Notes: a model not told the origin generated them from the letters alone. A stretch of DNA of 64,000 nt from Candidatus Aalborgicola lynettensis (GCA_016719405.1 JADJZE010000021.1:558001-622000), one strand, 5' to 3'. Positions 8,677 to 17,853 are shown, counted from the stretch's first letter. Program-made: numbers and translations.

Positions 8677-10289
8677 ATGGAGCCTGACTTCATTGTCATT
8701 GGCTCCGGCCCCGCAGGCTGCGCCGTCGCTTCGCGCCTGTCGGAAGACCCGCGCCAGCAGGTGCTGCTGCTCGAAGCCGGTCCGGGCCAGCGCAAGGGTG
8801 TGCTGGGCAGCAATGCGGCACTGGCCTCGCTGGTCTATGGCTTGAAAAGCAGCGCCTACAACTGGGGTTTTAACAGCCTGCCCGACCCGGGCCTGAACGG
8901 CCGTATCTCCTACAACCCGCTGGGGCGCGGCCTGGGCGGCGGCACCTCGCTGAACATGCTGATGTACATGCGCGGCAACCCGCTGGACTACGACGGCTGG
9001 GCCGCCAGCGGCAACCCCGGTTGGGGCTGGAGCGATGTGCTGCCGTACTTCAAGCGCAGCGAAGACAACCAGACTTTCAACACCCCCGACGACCCCTACC
9101 ACGGCCAGGGTGGCCCGGTGTGGGTGGAAGAGTTACGCACCGACAACCCCTGGCACGCCACACTGCGCCAGGCCTGCCAGGAGGCGGGCTGGCCCTACAA
9201 CCCCGACCTGAACGGCGCCACCCAAGACGGCTTTCGCCCCACGCAGGTCATGATGAAGGGCGGCGAGCGCCACCACGCGGGCCAAGCCTACATCCTGCCG
9301 CACCTGGGTACGCGCCCCAACCTGCAGCTGCAGTGCGACAGCCCGGTCACACGTATCCTGTTCGAGGGTCGGCGCGCTGTCGGTGTGGAGGTGGTGCAGG
9401 GCGGCGCCAGGCGCCAGATCCGCGCGCGCAAAGAGGTTGTTGTTTCGGCCGGGGGGCTGCTTTCGGCCAAGCTCTTGCAGCTCTCGGGCGTGGGCGACGG
9501 CGCGGTGTTGCAGCGTTTGGGTATTCCCACCGTGGCGCACCTACCTGCCGTGGGCCAGCACCTGCAAGACCATGTGGATGTCATCTTGGGCCACCACATA
9601 CCGGGCGACCCCCATCTGGGCGGCATTTCCCCCACCGGGGCGCGGAGCCTGTGGCGCGCCATGCGCCGCTGGCGCCAGGAGCGCCGGGGCATGTGCACCA
9701 CCAACTTTGCCGAAGTGACCGGTTTTATGCGCCTGGCTCCCGATGCGCCCATGCCTGAGATTCAGTACGAGTTCGTCGTGGTGCTGGCCATGGACCATGG
9801 GCGCAAGGTGTATGCCAAGCACGGCCTGTCCACCCATGTGCTGCTGCTGCACCCCAAAGCCGGGGCAGCGTGCAAATTGCCAGCCCGCGCTGGGAGGATG
9901 CGCCCGCCATCGACTTTCGCTACTTTTCGCACCCCGATGACCTGGCCACCATGGTCACTGGTGTGCGCCGCGTGCTGCAGGTGTACGACACACCCACTCT
10001 GAAAAGCCGTGTCAAGGCCGACCTGCGCACCGCTGACTGCCGCACCGATGAAGATTACGCACAATTCTGCCGCAACGTGGCGGGTACCAACTACCACCCC
10101 ACCAGCAGTTGCCGCATGGGCCCCCATGCTGCCGACAGCGTGGTGGATGCGCGATTGCGCGTACACGGCCTGCAAGGGCTGCGCGTGATCGACAGCTCCA
10201 TCTTCCCCACCATTCCCGGCGGCAACACCACCGCGCCCAGTTACATGGTGGGCGAAAAAGGCGCGGCCATGCTGCGCGAGGACTGGTGA
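8677..10289 (+). pseudogene. GMC family oxidoreductase (choline dehydrogenase-like), one frameshift
   Basis: FAD-dependent alcohol oxidoreductase of the glucose-methanol-choline family. Begins MEPDFIVIGSGPAGCAVASR (FAD motif), then GRGLGGGTSLNMLMYMRGN (GMC signature 1) and VVVSAGGLLSAKLLQLSGVG (signature 2). After LLLHPK the frame is lost; a one-base shift at the AAA run 9856-9858 restores it (SRGSVQIASPRWEDAPAIDF) through the C-terminal GMC_oxred_C domain with NYHPTSSCRMG (active-site His) and FPTIPGGNTTAPSYMVGEK. Adding a single A would give a complete ~537-residue enzyme. Either a recent inactivation or a homopolymer sequencing error. Lies 77 nt after the flavoprotein gene, probably same operon. 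Confidence 0.85.
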
Positions 10290-10358
10290 TGAAAAACCCA
10301 AGCGCTGCGCGTACCGACGCACACCCAAGACCCACAAAAACATGAAAGGAAACACACC

Positions 10359-11234
10359 GTGCAAGGCGATTTGATTTCAAGCGTGCTGTTGCCGCTTATT
10401 CTGGCGTTCATCATGTTCTCGCTCGGATTGGGGCTGACCGTGGACGACTTTCGCCGCATCTTCACCCAGCCGCGCGCCTTGCTGGTGGGCGTGGTGTGCC
10501 ACTTTGTTATTTTGCCGCTGGCGTGTTTTGGCTTGCTTAGCCTCTGGGGGCTGACCGGCGTGTTTGCCGTGGGTTTTATGGTGCTGGCGGCCTGCCCGAC
10601 CGGCTCCACCTCCAACTTGCTCACCTATCTGGCCCGGGGTGATGTCGCCTTGGCGCTGAGCTTTACCGCCGTGGCCAGCGTGGCCACCATCTTCACCCTG
10701 CCGTTGATCGTGACCTGGGCCTTGGGGCATTACCTGGGCGCAGCGCGGGCAGTCAATGTGCCGGTGGGTTTGATGATGGGCCAGGTCGCCCTGGTGCTGG
10801 GTGTACCGGTCAGTCTCGGCATGCTGGCACGCCACCGCTGGTCCGCGTGGGCGCTGCGATTTGAGCCCCGCGCCACACGCATCGCCACGGTGCTGTTTGT
10901 TCTGATCGTGGTGGTGGCAGTGGCAAAAAACTGGGCGCTCTTGGGCGACAACTTCACCTCGCTGGCCCCTTTTGCGGTGGTGTTGAATGTGGGCATGTTG
11001 TGTGTTGGTTTTGGCGTAGCCTGGCTGGCACGGCTATCGCGCAGCCAATCGATCACGCTGGGCATTGAAACCGCCGTGCAAAACGCGGCCTTGGCGCTGG
11101 TGATTGCCAGCACCGTGCTCAAAGACGATGCCATGGCCATTCCCGGCGCACTGTACGGTGTGCTGATGTATGTGGGGGGCATGGTGTTTGCCCTGACCAT
11201 GCGCCGCCTGAATTCAAACAAAATCCGCCCCTAG
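10359..11234 (+). CDS. Bile acid:sodium symporter (SBF/BASS) family transporter
   Basis: 291-residue inner-membrane protein with about nine to ten hydrophobic helices and the family region FMVLAACPTGSTSNLLTYLARGDVALALS, plus the second repeat TAVQNAALALVIAS. SBF members import organic anions with sodium; bacterial substrates vary (pantoate, 2-oxoacids and others), so bile acid transport is not implied. Start is GTG 10359 after GGAAACACACC; an ATG is not available at a sensible place. Located between the GMC and ThDP-enzyme genes, so it probably imports the substrate of that pathway. Its TAG stop lies at the start of a dispersed repeat. Confidence 0.85.
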   Translation: MQGDLISSVLLPLILAFIMFSLGLGLTVDDFRRIFTQPRALLVGVVCHFVILPLACFGLLSLWGLTGVFAVGFMVLAACPTGSTSNLLTYLARGDVALALSFTAVASVATIFTLPLIVTWALGHYLGAARAVNVPVGLMMGQVALVLGVPVSLGMLARHRWSAWALRFEPRATRIATVLFVLIVVVAVAKNWALLGDNFTSLAPFAVVLNVGMLCVGFGVAWLARLSRSQSITLGIETAVQNAALALVIASTVLKDDAMAIPGALYGVLMYVGGMVFALTMRRLNSNKIRP

Positions 11235-11276
11235 CGCTTGCCAGACAAGCGCAAGCAGCTATCAAAAAAGGAGTAA
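11233..11276. repeat. Dispersed REP-like element, copy before ThDP enzyme gene
   Basis: AGCGCTTGCCAGACAAGCGC is a perfect inverted repeat followed by AAGCAGCTATCAAAAAAGGAG. The copy holds the stop of the transporter gene and also supplies the AAGGAG ribosome-binding site of the next gene. Confidence 0.75.
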
Positions 11277-11279
11277 GCC

Positions 11280-12935
11280 ATGAACGGAGCCCAAGCCCTG
11301 ATGAAGACCCTGGTCGATGCCGGTGTCGAAGTCTGCTTCACCAACCCCGGCACCAGCGAGATGCACTTTGTGGCCGCGCTGGACAGCGAGCCCCGCATGC
11401 GCGCCGTGCTGGCCCTGTTTGAAGGGGTTGCCACGGGTGCCGCCGACGGGTATGCCCGCATGGCCGACAAACCCGCCGCCACGCTATTGCATCTGGGCTG
11501 CGGCCTGGGCAATGGCTTGGCGAATCTGCACAACGCGCGCAAGGGCAAGGTGCCCATTGTCAACATTGTGGGTGACCACGCCACCTACCACACGCAGTAC
11601 GACGCGCAGCTGCAAAGCGACATTGAAACCGTGGCGCGCAACGTGTCGCCCGGGTTTGTGCGCACGTCCAAGGCCACGGTCGATCTGGGGCGCGACACCG
11701 CCGAGGCCGTGGCTGCCGCCAAGGGCCTGCCGGGCCAGGTGGCTACGCTCATTTTGCCAGCCGATGTGTCCTGGGGCGAGGGCGGTGTATCGGCTGTATT
11801 GCCCGCACCCGCTGCGCCCGCGGTGGCCGACGACGCCACGGTCGCGGCCATTGCCCAGGCCGTGCGCGCCGGGGGCAAGGTGGCCTTGCTGCTGGGTGGG
11901 CGCGCCCTGCGCGAGCCCAGCCTGCTAGCCGCCGCGCGCATTGCCGCCCACAGCGGTGTCAAACTGTTGGCCGAGGTGTTCCCCACCCGGCTGGAGCGCG
12001 GCGCGGGCCTGCCCGTGGTGGAACGCATCGCGTACCTGGCCGAGCTGGCCGGGGTGCAGTTGGCCGATGTCCAACACCTGATTTTGGTGGATGCCAAGGC
12101 TCCCGTGTCTTTCTTCGCCTATCCCGGCAAAAAGAGCTACCTGGTGCCCGATACCTGTACCGTGCACACCCTGGCTTCGCCCGCGCAAGACACGGTGGGC
12201 AGCCTGCTCAAACTGGCGCGTGTACTGGGTGCCGAGCAAGCGCAACCCGCCTTGCAGGGCAGTGAGCGCCCGGGCCGCCCACGGGGTAAGCTGACCGCCG
12301 AAAAGGTGTGCAAGGCCGTGGGCCATTTGTTGCCCGCCCATGCCATCGTCATCGACGAAGCCATCACCTCGGGTTTGATGCTGCCGCGTTTCACAGCGGG
12401 GGCACCGCGCCACGACCTGATTACCCTGACCGGCGGCGCCATTGGCCAGGGCCTGCCCAACGCCATTGGTGCGGCCATTGCCTGCCCAGAACGCCCGGTG
12501 TTGGCGCTGATTGGCGATGGCACCTCGATGTACACCATCCAGGCGCTGTGGACCATGGCGCGCGAGAAGCTCAACGTCACGTCCATCATCTTCAACAACG
12601 CGTCCTATTCGGTGCTCAATATCGAGCTGGAGCGTGTGGGGGCCGATGAGGTGGGCCCCAAGGCCAAATCGCAGCTGGATTTGAATGGCCCCGTCATTCA
12701 CTTCGCCCAGTTGGCCCAAGGTATGGGCGTGCATGCGGTGCGCGTCAGCACGGCAGAAGAGTTTGTGCACGCGCTGGAGTACGCACTGGCCACGCCGGGC
12801 CCGCACCTCATTGAGGCGATGGTGCCCGAGTCGCTGAGTGGTCTTAAACGCAAAGTATTGCCGTGGCTGCTGCGCTCTTTGCCCAGCATTCCGCCGTCGG
12901 TAGCGCGCGCACTCAAGCGCAAGATTGCGCCGTGA
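11280..12935 (+). CDS. ThDP-dependent enzyme, acetolactate synthase/benzoylformate decarboxylase-like
   Basis: 551 residues with all three ThDP-enzyme domains: N-terminal Pyr domain with the cofactor-activating Glu in FEGVATGAADGYARM (about residue 50), central domain (about 190-320), and C-terminal PP domain with GDGTSMYTIQALW...FNN (the GDG-N metal/ThDP motif). It resembles the IlvB-like oxidoreductase/decarboxylase group; true IlvB would pair with IlvH, absent here, so a 2-oxoacid decarboxylase or carboligase in catabolism is more likely. AAGGAG lies 6 nt before ATG 11280 and comes from the repeat element. Last gene of the cluster and convergent with nhaR (4-nt gap). Confidence 0.8.
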   Translation: MNGAQALMKTLVDAGVEVCFTNPGTSEMHFVAALDSEPRMRAVLALFEGVATGAADGYARMADKPAATLLHLGCGLGNGLANLHNARKGKVPIVNIVGDHATYHTQYDAQLQSDIETVARNVSPGFVRTSKATVDLGRDTAEAVAAAKGLPGQVATLILPADVSWGEGGVSAVLPAPAAPAVADDATVAAIAQAVRAGGKVALLLGGRALREPSLLAAARIAAHSGVKLLAEVFPTRLERGAGLPVVERIAYLAELAGVQLADVQHLILVDAKAPVSFFAYPGKKSYLVPDTCTVHTLASPAQDTVGSLLKLARVLGAEQAQPALQGSERPGRPRGKLTAEKVCKAVGHLLPAHAIVIDEAITSGLMLPRFTAGAPRHDLITLTGGAIGQGLPNAIGAAIACPERPVLALIGDGTSMYTIQALWTMAREKLNVTSIIFNNASYSVLNIELERVGADEVGPKAKSQLDLNGPVIHFAQLAQGMGVHAVRVSTAEEFVHALEYALATPGPHLIEAMVPESLSGLKRKVLPWLLRSLPSIPPSVARALKRKIAP

Positions 12936-12939
12936 GAAT

Positions 12940-13833
12940 TCACCCAAACAACTGCCCCCGCGCCGCGTCGGTCATGGCCACCACGCAGGGGTGGGTGATG
13001 CGCCGCTCCACCGATACGGCGTAAAACTCTTCCACCAGTTCGTCGCTGCGGCCTATTACCTCCACGCCAAATTGGGCAATGGTTTCGGCCTCGGTGGCGG
13101 TGGGCGCCATGAAAACACCGCGCCCTTGGCGCCCGAATGCTTTCATTAGCGCGCCGTCATCAAACTCGCCAATGATGCGGGGGTGAATCTGGTGGCGGGT
13201 CAGCCAGCCTTCGAACTGCTGGCGTACCGATGCCTGCGCACCGGCGATGAGCATGGGCGTGTCGTTCAGGCAGGCCGGGAAGGCACTCTTCAGTTGGGCC
13301 TTGAGTGCCGGAGTGCAAAAAAAGCTCATGGTGGTGCGCCCCAACAGGTGGTTGAACGCCTTCACGCTGATGCGTTTGGACATGGGTTCGTCTGCCAGCA
13401 CCAAGTCCAGCCGGTTCAGGGCCAATTGGGCCACCAGGTCGGGCAGTTTGCCCTCGCTGCAAATCAGCCGCACCGGTTCGGGCACCGCCAGCGCGGGCTC
13501 CAGCAGGCGGTAGGCCACCGTTTTGCTCACCGAGTCGGCCACGCCCACGCGGAACTCCAGCACCCGCTGCCCGCCGTGGGCCTGGCGCACTGCGGCTTCC
13601 AGCTCGGCGCCCAGGCTGAAAATCTGGTCGGCATAGCCCAGCGCCAGGTGGCCGTCTTCGGTTAGTTCCAGGTTGCGCCCGTTCTTGCGAAACAGCTTGC
13701 GGCCCAGCCAGTCTTCCAGCAACTTGATCTGGCCCGACAGGGTTTGTGGCGTGGTGTGCAACTGCTCGCCGGCACGCATGATGCCGCCCGCGCGGGCCGT
13801 TACCCAAAAGTAGTGCAGGTGCTTGAAGTTCAT
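12940..13833 (-). CDS. nhaR: LysR-type activator of the NhaR group
   Basis: 297 residues: N-terminal LysR helix-turn-helix beginning MNFKHLHYFWVTARAGGIMRAGEQLHTTPQTLS, followed by a periplasmic-binding-like effector domain. The start MNFKHLxYFW and the GQIKLLEDWLGRKLFRKNGRNLELTEDG segment match NhaR, which activates sodium/proton antiporter and stress genes in enterics. No antiporter gene is adjacent, so the target is unknown. Divergent from the Rrf2-type regulator with 121 bp between starts containing a palindrome and a promoter-like sequence. Confidence 0.8.
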   Translation of the reverse strand: MNFKHLHYFWVTARAGGIMRAGEQLHTTPQTLSGQIKLLEDWLGRKLFRKNGRNLELTEDGHLALGYADQIFSLGAELEAAVRQAHGGQRVLEFRVGVADSVSKTVAYRLLEPALAVPEPVRLICSEGKLPDLVAQLALNRLDLVLADEPMSKRISVKAFNHLLGRTTMSFFCTPALKAQLKSAFPACLNDTPMLIAGAQASVRQQFEGWLTRHQIHPRIIGEFDDGALMKAFGRQGRGVFMAPTATEAETIAQFGVEVIGRSDELVEEFYAVSVERRITHPCVVAMTDAARGQLFG

Positions 13834-13845
13834 AGCGCGGCAATT

Positions 13846-13864
13846 ACTTCGACAAAAACGAAGT
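13846..13864. promoter_or_regulatory. Palindrome ACTTCG-N7-CGAAGT, possible operator
   Basis: Six-base arms in the nhaR/rrf2 divergent region, 12 nt upstream of the nhaR start codon, with further TACGAA/CACGAA half-site-like motifs nearby. Could bind either of the two divergent regulators. Inference from symmetry and position only. Confidence 0.4.
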
Positions 13865-13884
13865 AAAAAAGTAAAAAATACGAA

Positions 13885-13913
13885 TTTACACGAACTATAA
13901 AGCTGCTTACATT
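13885..13913 (+). promoter_or_regulatory. Candidate sigma-70 promoter for the Rrf2-type regulator
   Basis: TTTACA, 17-nt spacer, TACATT, placed about 42 nt before the ATG, which is preceded by the strong ribosome-binding site AAGGAGAG. Five of six and four of six matches to the consensus hexamers. Confidence 0.45.
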
Positions 13914-13954
13914 CTTGCCTACATCAGCGCCATTGCGCTGCAAGGAGAGAAAAA

Positions 13955-14491
13955 ATGCGACTCAGTACCCGCGGCCGCTTTGCCATTACCGCCATGATTG
14001 ACTTGGCCCTGCGCCAAACGCCCACCCCCGTTCCCTTGGTGGACTTGGCGGTGCGCCACCGTATTTCGCTGTCGTACCTGGAGCAGATGTTTGCCCGCTT
14101 GCGCCAGCATGGCCTGGTGGAGAGCACCCGTGGGCCGGGCGGCGGCTACACCCTGGCGCGCAAGGCCGACACCATTACCGTGGCCGACATCGTGGGGGCC
14201 ATCGAGGAGGCAGACGACGAACGCAGCGCCGCGCCCCAACTTGATAACGCATCCAGTGCACAGGCCATGACGCAAGACTTATGGGATGCACTGCATTCCA
14301 CGGTGCAGGCCTACATGCAAACCATTACCTTGCAAAGTCTGGCCGCCGAGCAGCAGGCCAAGGGTTTTCAGGTGCAGGAGCGCAAGCCGGTGCAGAAAGG
14401 GGTGTTCCAAAAGCCCCAAACCCAGCAGGCGCGCCCCTCGGTGCCCAACTCGGTGTTTGCGCTGGCGCAGGCGTGGGGCGTTAAAGCGTGA
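13955..14491 (+). CDS. Rrf2/IscR-like regulator lacking the Fe-S cysteines
   Basis: 178 residues. The N-terminal winged helix is strongly IscR-like (MRLSTRGRFAITAMIDLALR, ISLSYLEQMFARLRQHGLVESTRGPGGGY, residues 1-70). In IscR, three cysteines and one histidine around residues 92-107 bind a [2Fe-2S] cluster; here the matching segment (DDERSAAPQLDNASSAQAMTQDLWDAL) has no Cys and Gln replaces the His. The rest of the IscR fold (dimer helix and ITLQSL strand) remains, then a ~45-residue extension. It therefore cannot bind a cluster in the usual way and probably acts as an apo-type regulator. It stands alone, not in an isc operon, and overlaps the 3' end of the convergent diguanylate cyclase by 11 nt. 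Confidence 0.85.
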   Translation: MRLSTRGRFAITAMIDLALRQTPTPVPLVDLAVRHRISLSYLEQMFARLRQHGLVESTRGPGGGYTLARKADTITVADIVGAIEEADDERSAAPQLDNASSAQAMTQDLWDALHSTVQAYMQTITLQSLAAEQQAKGFQVQERKPVQKGVFQKPQTQQARPSVPNSVFALAQAWGVKA

Positions 14492-15710
14492 AGGTGTCGG
14501 GTGCGTAGGCCAGTACCGTCTGGTTGCGGCCATGTTGCTTGGCTTGGTACAGGGCATGGTCGGCACGTTCGATGGCGTTGTCAATGTTTTCATTGACCTG
14601 AAATTGCGCAATACCGGCTGAGAAGGTGACGCGCAAACCAGGGGTTGATTCAATCACCAGTGCGCTAATCGACTCGCGCAGACGCTCCACGCTGGTGAAT
14701 GCCTGGTCGCCCCGCGTGTCGTACATCAGCAGCAAAAACTCTTCGCCGCCCCAGCGGGCCATGGTGTCGGTCGGGCGCAGGTTGAGAATGGCCTTTGCTG
14801 CGAAACTGCGCAGCACTTCATCGCCCACGCGGTGTCCGTAGGCATCGTTGACTTTCTTGAAGAAATCGATGTCGATCAGGCATACGCTGACGGATTTTCC
14901 CGATCGCTCCATGCGCCGCACCGTGGCGGCCAGCATCTCGTTCATGTAGCGGCGATTGCACAGGCCCGTGAGTTCGTCGCGTTGGGCCATGTCGCGAATG
15001 CGCTCCATGGCATCCAATAGCTCACCTTTTTGCATTTGCAACCGGATGCGCAGGGTGTTGATTTGCCCACCCAGCAAGGAGACTGTGGGCACCACGGTGG
15101 CCAGCATGGCCCAGTGGAAAATTTCAACCTTGGCCGGAAAGTCCTGGGGGAAATTTTGCGACATGTACCACTGCACCATGCCAAACAGGGACAGCGTCCA
15201 GAGGTTGCCCAATACTTGCCCACGGCGGGTTTGCTCGAAAATGCCAAACACCAAAACCAGCACGATGATGATGATGATGCCGCCGCGCACGGGCGGGCAC
15301 AGGGCATAACCCAGAATGATCCAGGTATTGGCGCCAAAAATCTGGAACTGGGTCATGCCGGGATCGCTGAGCAACCAGTTGAGCCCACTGCGCATAAAGA
15401 CATATATCCCCAGCATCCAGGCCATGATGCAGACTTGGAGCCAATGCACCCAGTAGGTGTGGTGAATGAGACCGTTGGTCTCTGAATACACCAGCATCAG
15501 CAAAGCCACCACGTAGACCAGCATGGAAGTGAGCGACCGAACCAGCACAATGCGCTGCTTGGGCGAATCGCTTAGCACCAGTGTGACGAGTTGGCGCCAC
15601 ACGCGCACCCCGAATGGACGCCTCTCGCGGTCGGTTTGTGACGCGTCAAATCCCGATAAATTGCTATCGCCCGCCATAGTTTCCTGTGTATCCCGCGTGA
15701 TGCGCATCAA
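14481..15710 (-). CDS. Membrane diguanylate cyclase (GGEEF)
   Basis: 409 residues. About six transmembrane helices occupy residues 55-235 (MASE-like sensor), then a GGDEF domain (about 245-400) with active-site GGEEF and a product-inhibition I-site RPTD exactly five residues before it. The metal/GTP residues (LIDIDFFKKVNDAYGH, DELTGLCNRR) are present, so it should make cyclic di-GMP and be feedback-inhibited. No EAL domain. The true start may be the second in-frame ATG at 15677 (MAGDSNLSG). Convergent with and slightly overlapping the Rrf2-type gene. Confidence 0.92.
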   Translation of the reverse strand: MMRITRDTQETMAGDSNLSGFDASQTDRERRPFGVRVWRQLVTLVLSDSPKQRIVLVRSLTSMLVYVVALLMLVYSETNGLIHHTYWVHWLQVCIMAWMLGIYVFMRSGLNWLLSDPGMTQFQIFGANTWIILGYALCPPVRGGIIIIIVLVLVFGIFEQTRRGQVLGNLWTLSLFGMVQWYMSQNFPQDFPAKVEIFHWAMLATVVPTVSLLGGQINTLRIRLQMQKGELLDAMERIRDMAQRDELTGLCNRRYMNEMLAATVRRMERSGKSVSVCLIDIDFFKKVNDAYGHRVGDEVLRSFAAKAILNLRPTDTMARWGGEEFLLLMYDTRGDQAFTSVERLRESISALVIESTPGLRVTFSAGIAQFQVNENIDNAIERADHALYQAKQHGRNQTVLAYAPDTFTL

Positions 15711-15885
15711 TGTAGCACGCCTCTCGCGTGCCGCGGCTTGGACCTTTTTTTTTCAGGCCTTGCGGGGCATTGCATTTCGCGCCACATCCTGCCCCGTTCT
15801 GACTCGAAAATCACCGCGATAGCGCCGACTTTCGAGAAAGGCAGTACCCTGCACACAGCCATTCGTTCCCACAGGAGTCCTAACC

Positions 15886-17226
15886 ATGTCTGCTACCGGC
15901 AATGCCCATATTGACACCCTTGTCGGCGAAAGCTTCATCTGGAAAAACAGTGATTTTGCTTTGGGCACTGCGGTGCGCGTGAACTTTGCTTTTCTGACCA
16001 CGCGCCCACAAGACTGGCCTGAAAGCAGTTTTCTTGGACTGGGCGGGGCACAGCCAGTATCCAACGCCGCCGATTACAAGACACTGATCCTGCAATCGAT
16101 GGATATCCTGGAAGCCAGCTGCGGGGTGGATTTTGTTGAAACGGCGCCGGATGCGGCACGTATTACCTTCGGAGTTGCCAGTCTGGGCGGTTCAACCGCT
16201 GGATATGCACAGACTTACCTGAACACAACGCAACAGTTGTATGCAACCCAGGTGATTTACGACGATTCGATTTTTGGCAACGCGAATACCAAGATGACCA
16301 TCACACACGAGATTGCACATGCACTCGGGCTCAAACACCCTGGAAATTACAACACAGGCGACGCAAGCCCCTATTTGCCAGGCAGTGAAGACAACACCCT
16401 CAATACCGTTATGTCCTACAACGTCACGTCGCCCGATACGCTGAACCCGGCGCCCTACGACATTGAGGCCTTGCAATACCTTTACGGAGCCGCCATCCGC
16501 AGTGGGCAACGCGTTGGCATTGCGTCAAGTGAGCTGGCGCGACTCGGCACGCCAGACAACGAACTCTATGCGCTCAACAGCTACACGCTGTGGCAACAAT
16601 CGCCGACCAGCTTTACCAACCATGGCGCGGGGTTTGCATCAAGTGCCAGCATGCTGACCATCGACGGTGGCAGCGGTATTGATGAGGTCTATGTTCCCCT
16701 GGTGCGTGATGCGGTCGCGCTGACCCAGACGGGCGCAGGCTCCTGGCAACTCACCACGCAATATTCCGTCGCGCTCTCCAGTTCGACCGGTGCCCTGGCG
16801 TTGACGGATGTGGTGCGCAATGTCGAGCGACTGCGCTTCGCGGATACCAAGCTGGCCCTCGATCTGGATGGGCACGCAGGCGAAACTGCCCGTTTGCTCG
16901 GCGCGGTATTCGGTCGCGAATCGGTGGCCAACGCAACGTACGCGGGCATCGGGCTCTCTCTTCTGGACGACGGCATGGCGTATTCCTCGCTGGCCGACCT
17001 TGCGCTTCAGGTCGCCGGTATCAGCGGCAATAACGCCCTAGTAACCCGGCTGTGGACCAATGTGGTTGGCGCAGCACCGAGTGCCGAGCAGATGGCGCCA
17101 TATATCAGCATGCTGGAAAACGGCACCAGTGCAGCGGCACTCACCGAACTGGCAGCGAACACCGATTTGAACGCGGCCAATATCGGACTGGTGGGGCTCA
17201 GCCAGTCTGGGCTTGTGTACGTTTGA
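15886..17226 (+). CDS. Serralysin-like metalloprotease with C-terminal DUF4214-like domain
   Basis: 446 residues. The zinc motif HEIAHALGLKHP (residues 141-152) is the metzincin HExxHxxGxxHP consensus, and VMSYNV near residue 176 gives the serralysin Met-turn (MSY). The N-terminal half is thus an M10-type protease. The usual GGxGxDxxx RTX calcium repeats are missing; only GGSGIDEVYV remains of one. The last ~115 residues resemble DUF4214, found at the ends of secreted proteins of type I systems. No Sec signal peptide is seen, consistent with type I export by a C-terminal signal, but no HlyBD/TolC-type genes are nearby. Confidence 0.82.
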   Translation: MSATGNAHIDTLVGESFIWKNSDFALGTAVRVNFAFLTTRPQDWPESSFLGLGGAQPVSNAADYKTLILQSMDILEASCGVDFVETAPDAARITFGVASLGGSTAGYAQTYLNTTQQLYATQVIYDDSIFGNANTKMTITHEIAHALGLKHPGNYNTGDASPYLPGSEDNTLNTVMSYNVTSPDTLNPAPYDIEALQYLYGAAIRSGQRVGIASSELARLGTPDNELYALNSYTLWQQSPTSFTNHGAGFASSASMLTIDGGSGIDEVYVPLVRDAVALTQTGAGSWQLTTQYSVALSSSTGALALTDVVRNVERLRFADTKLALDLDGHAGETARLLGAVFGRESVANATYAGIGLSLLDDGMAYSSLADLALQVAGISGNNALVTRLWTNVVGAAPSAEQMAPYISMLENGTSAAALTELAANTDLNAANIGLVGLSQSGLVYV

Positions 17227-17229
17227 GAA

Positions 17230-17724
17230 TCAGGCTTCCACCAGATGGATGGTGGGTGCCGCGATGCGGGGGCGGCACACCTTCTCGGTCGGCGCCATGA
17301 CGCGGGCGTTGCCATGCACCACCACCGCGCCTTTTTGGTTGACCACCTGGCAATCGAGCTCGACGCGGTGGTGGGCATCGTCCTTGCTCAACACCGTGGC
17401 CGTAACGGTGAGCGTGTCGCCAATGTGCACCGGCTTGGTGAACTGCAGGTTTTGCTCCAGGTAGATGGTTCCGGGGCCGGGAAAACGGGTGCCCAGCAGG
17501 GCCGAAATCAGCGAGGCGCCCCACATGCCGTGCGCAATCACGCCGTGGAACAGGGTGCCCGCAGCATAGTCGGCGTCCAGATGGGCCGGGTTGGTGTCGC
17601 CCGACACGGCGGCAAAGGCGCGAATGTCGTCGGCTGTCAGGGCGCGCTGCAACTGGCCGCTTTGGCCGACGGAGAGTTCGTCGTAAGTGATGTTTTCAAT
17701 GGTTTGGGTCGTAGCAGTGGTCAT
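17230..17724 (-). CDS. MaoC-like (R)-specific enoyl-CoA hydratase
   Basis: Hot-dog-fold hydratase that adds water to trans-2-enoyl-CoA. The hydratase-2 signature DIRAFAAVSGDTNPAHLDADYA (catalytic Asp and His) and GVIAHGMWGASLISALLGTRFPGPGT are clear. ATG 17724 (MTTATTQTIENITYDEL) gives 164 residues, the common length; the upstream in-frame ATG would add an unlikely leader. Divergent from glutaryl-CoA dehydrogenase (129 bp apart), so it may feed acyl-CoA breakdown or hydroxyalkanoate supply. Confidence 0.88.
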   Translation of the reverse strand: MTTATTQTIENITYDELSVGQSGQLQRALTADDIRAFAAVSGDTNPAHLDADYAAGTLFHGVIAHGMWGASLISALLGTRFPGPGTIYLEQNLQFTKPVHIGDTLTVTATVLSKDDAHHRVELDCQVVNQKGAVVVHGNARVMAPTEKVCRPRIAAPTIHLVEA

Positions 17725-17853
17725 GGTGGCAATTTCTCGGCAGGTAAAGAGTGAATACACAATCAAGGAACGTCCGGCTTGCGCCTTCCACCCTACGCTA
17801 GCACCAACCCCGCGCGGTACGATTGACCTTTGTCATCATCGCGGAGAAAACCC

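Noticed and set aside
10359..11234. Bile acid or steroid pathway because of SBF transporter plus KstD-like enzyme
   Set aside because: Both families are broad in bacteria and no other steroid-degradation gene is present.
13955..14491. Calling the Rrf2-type gene iscR
   Set aside because: The Fe-S ligands that define IscR are absent and no isc genes adjoin it.
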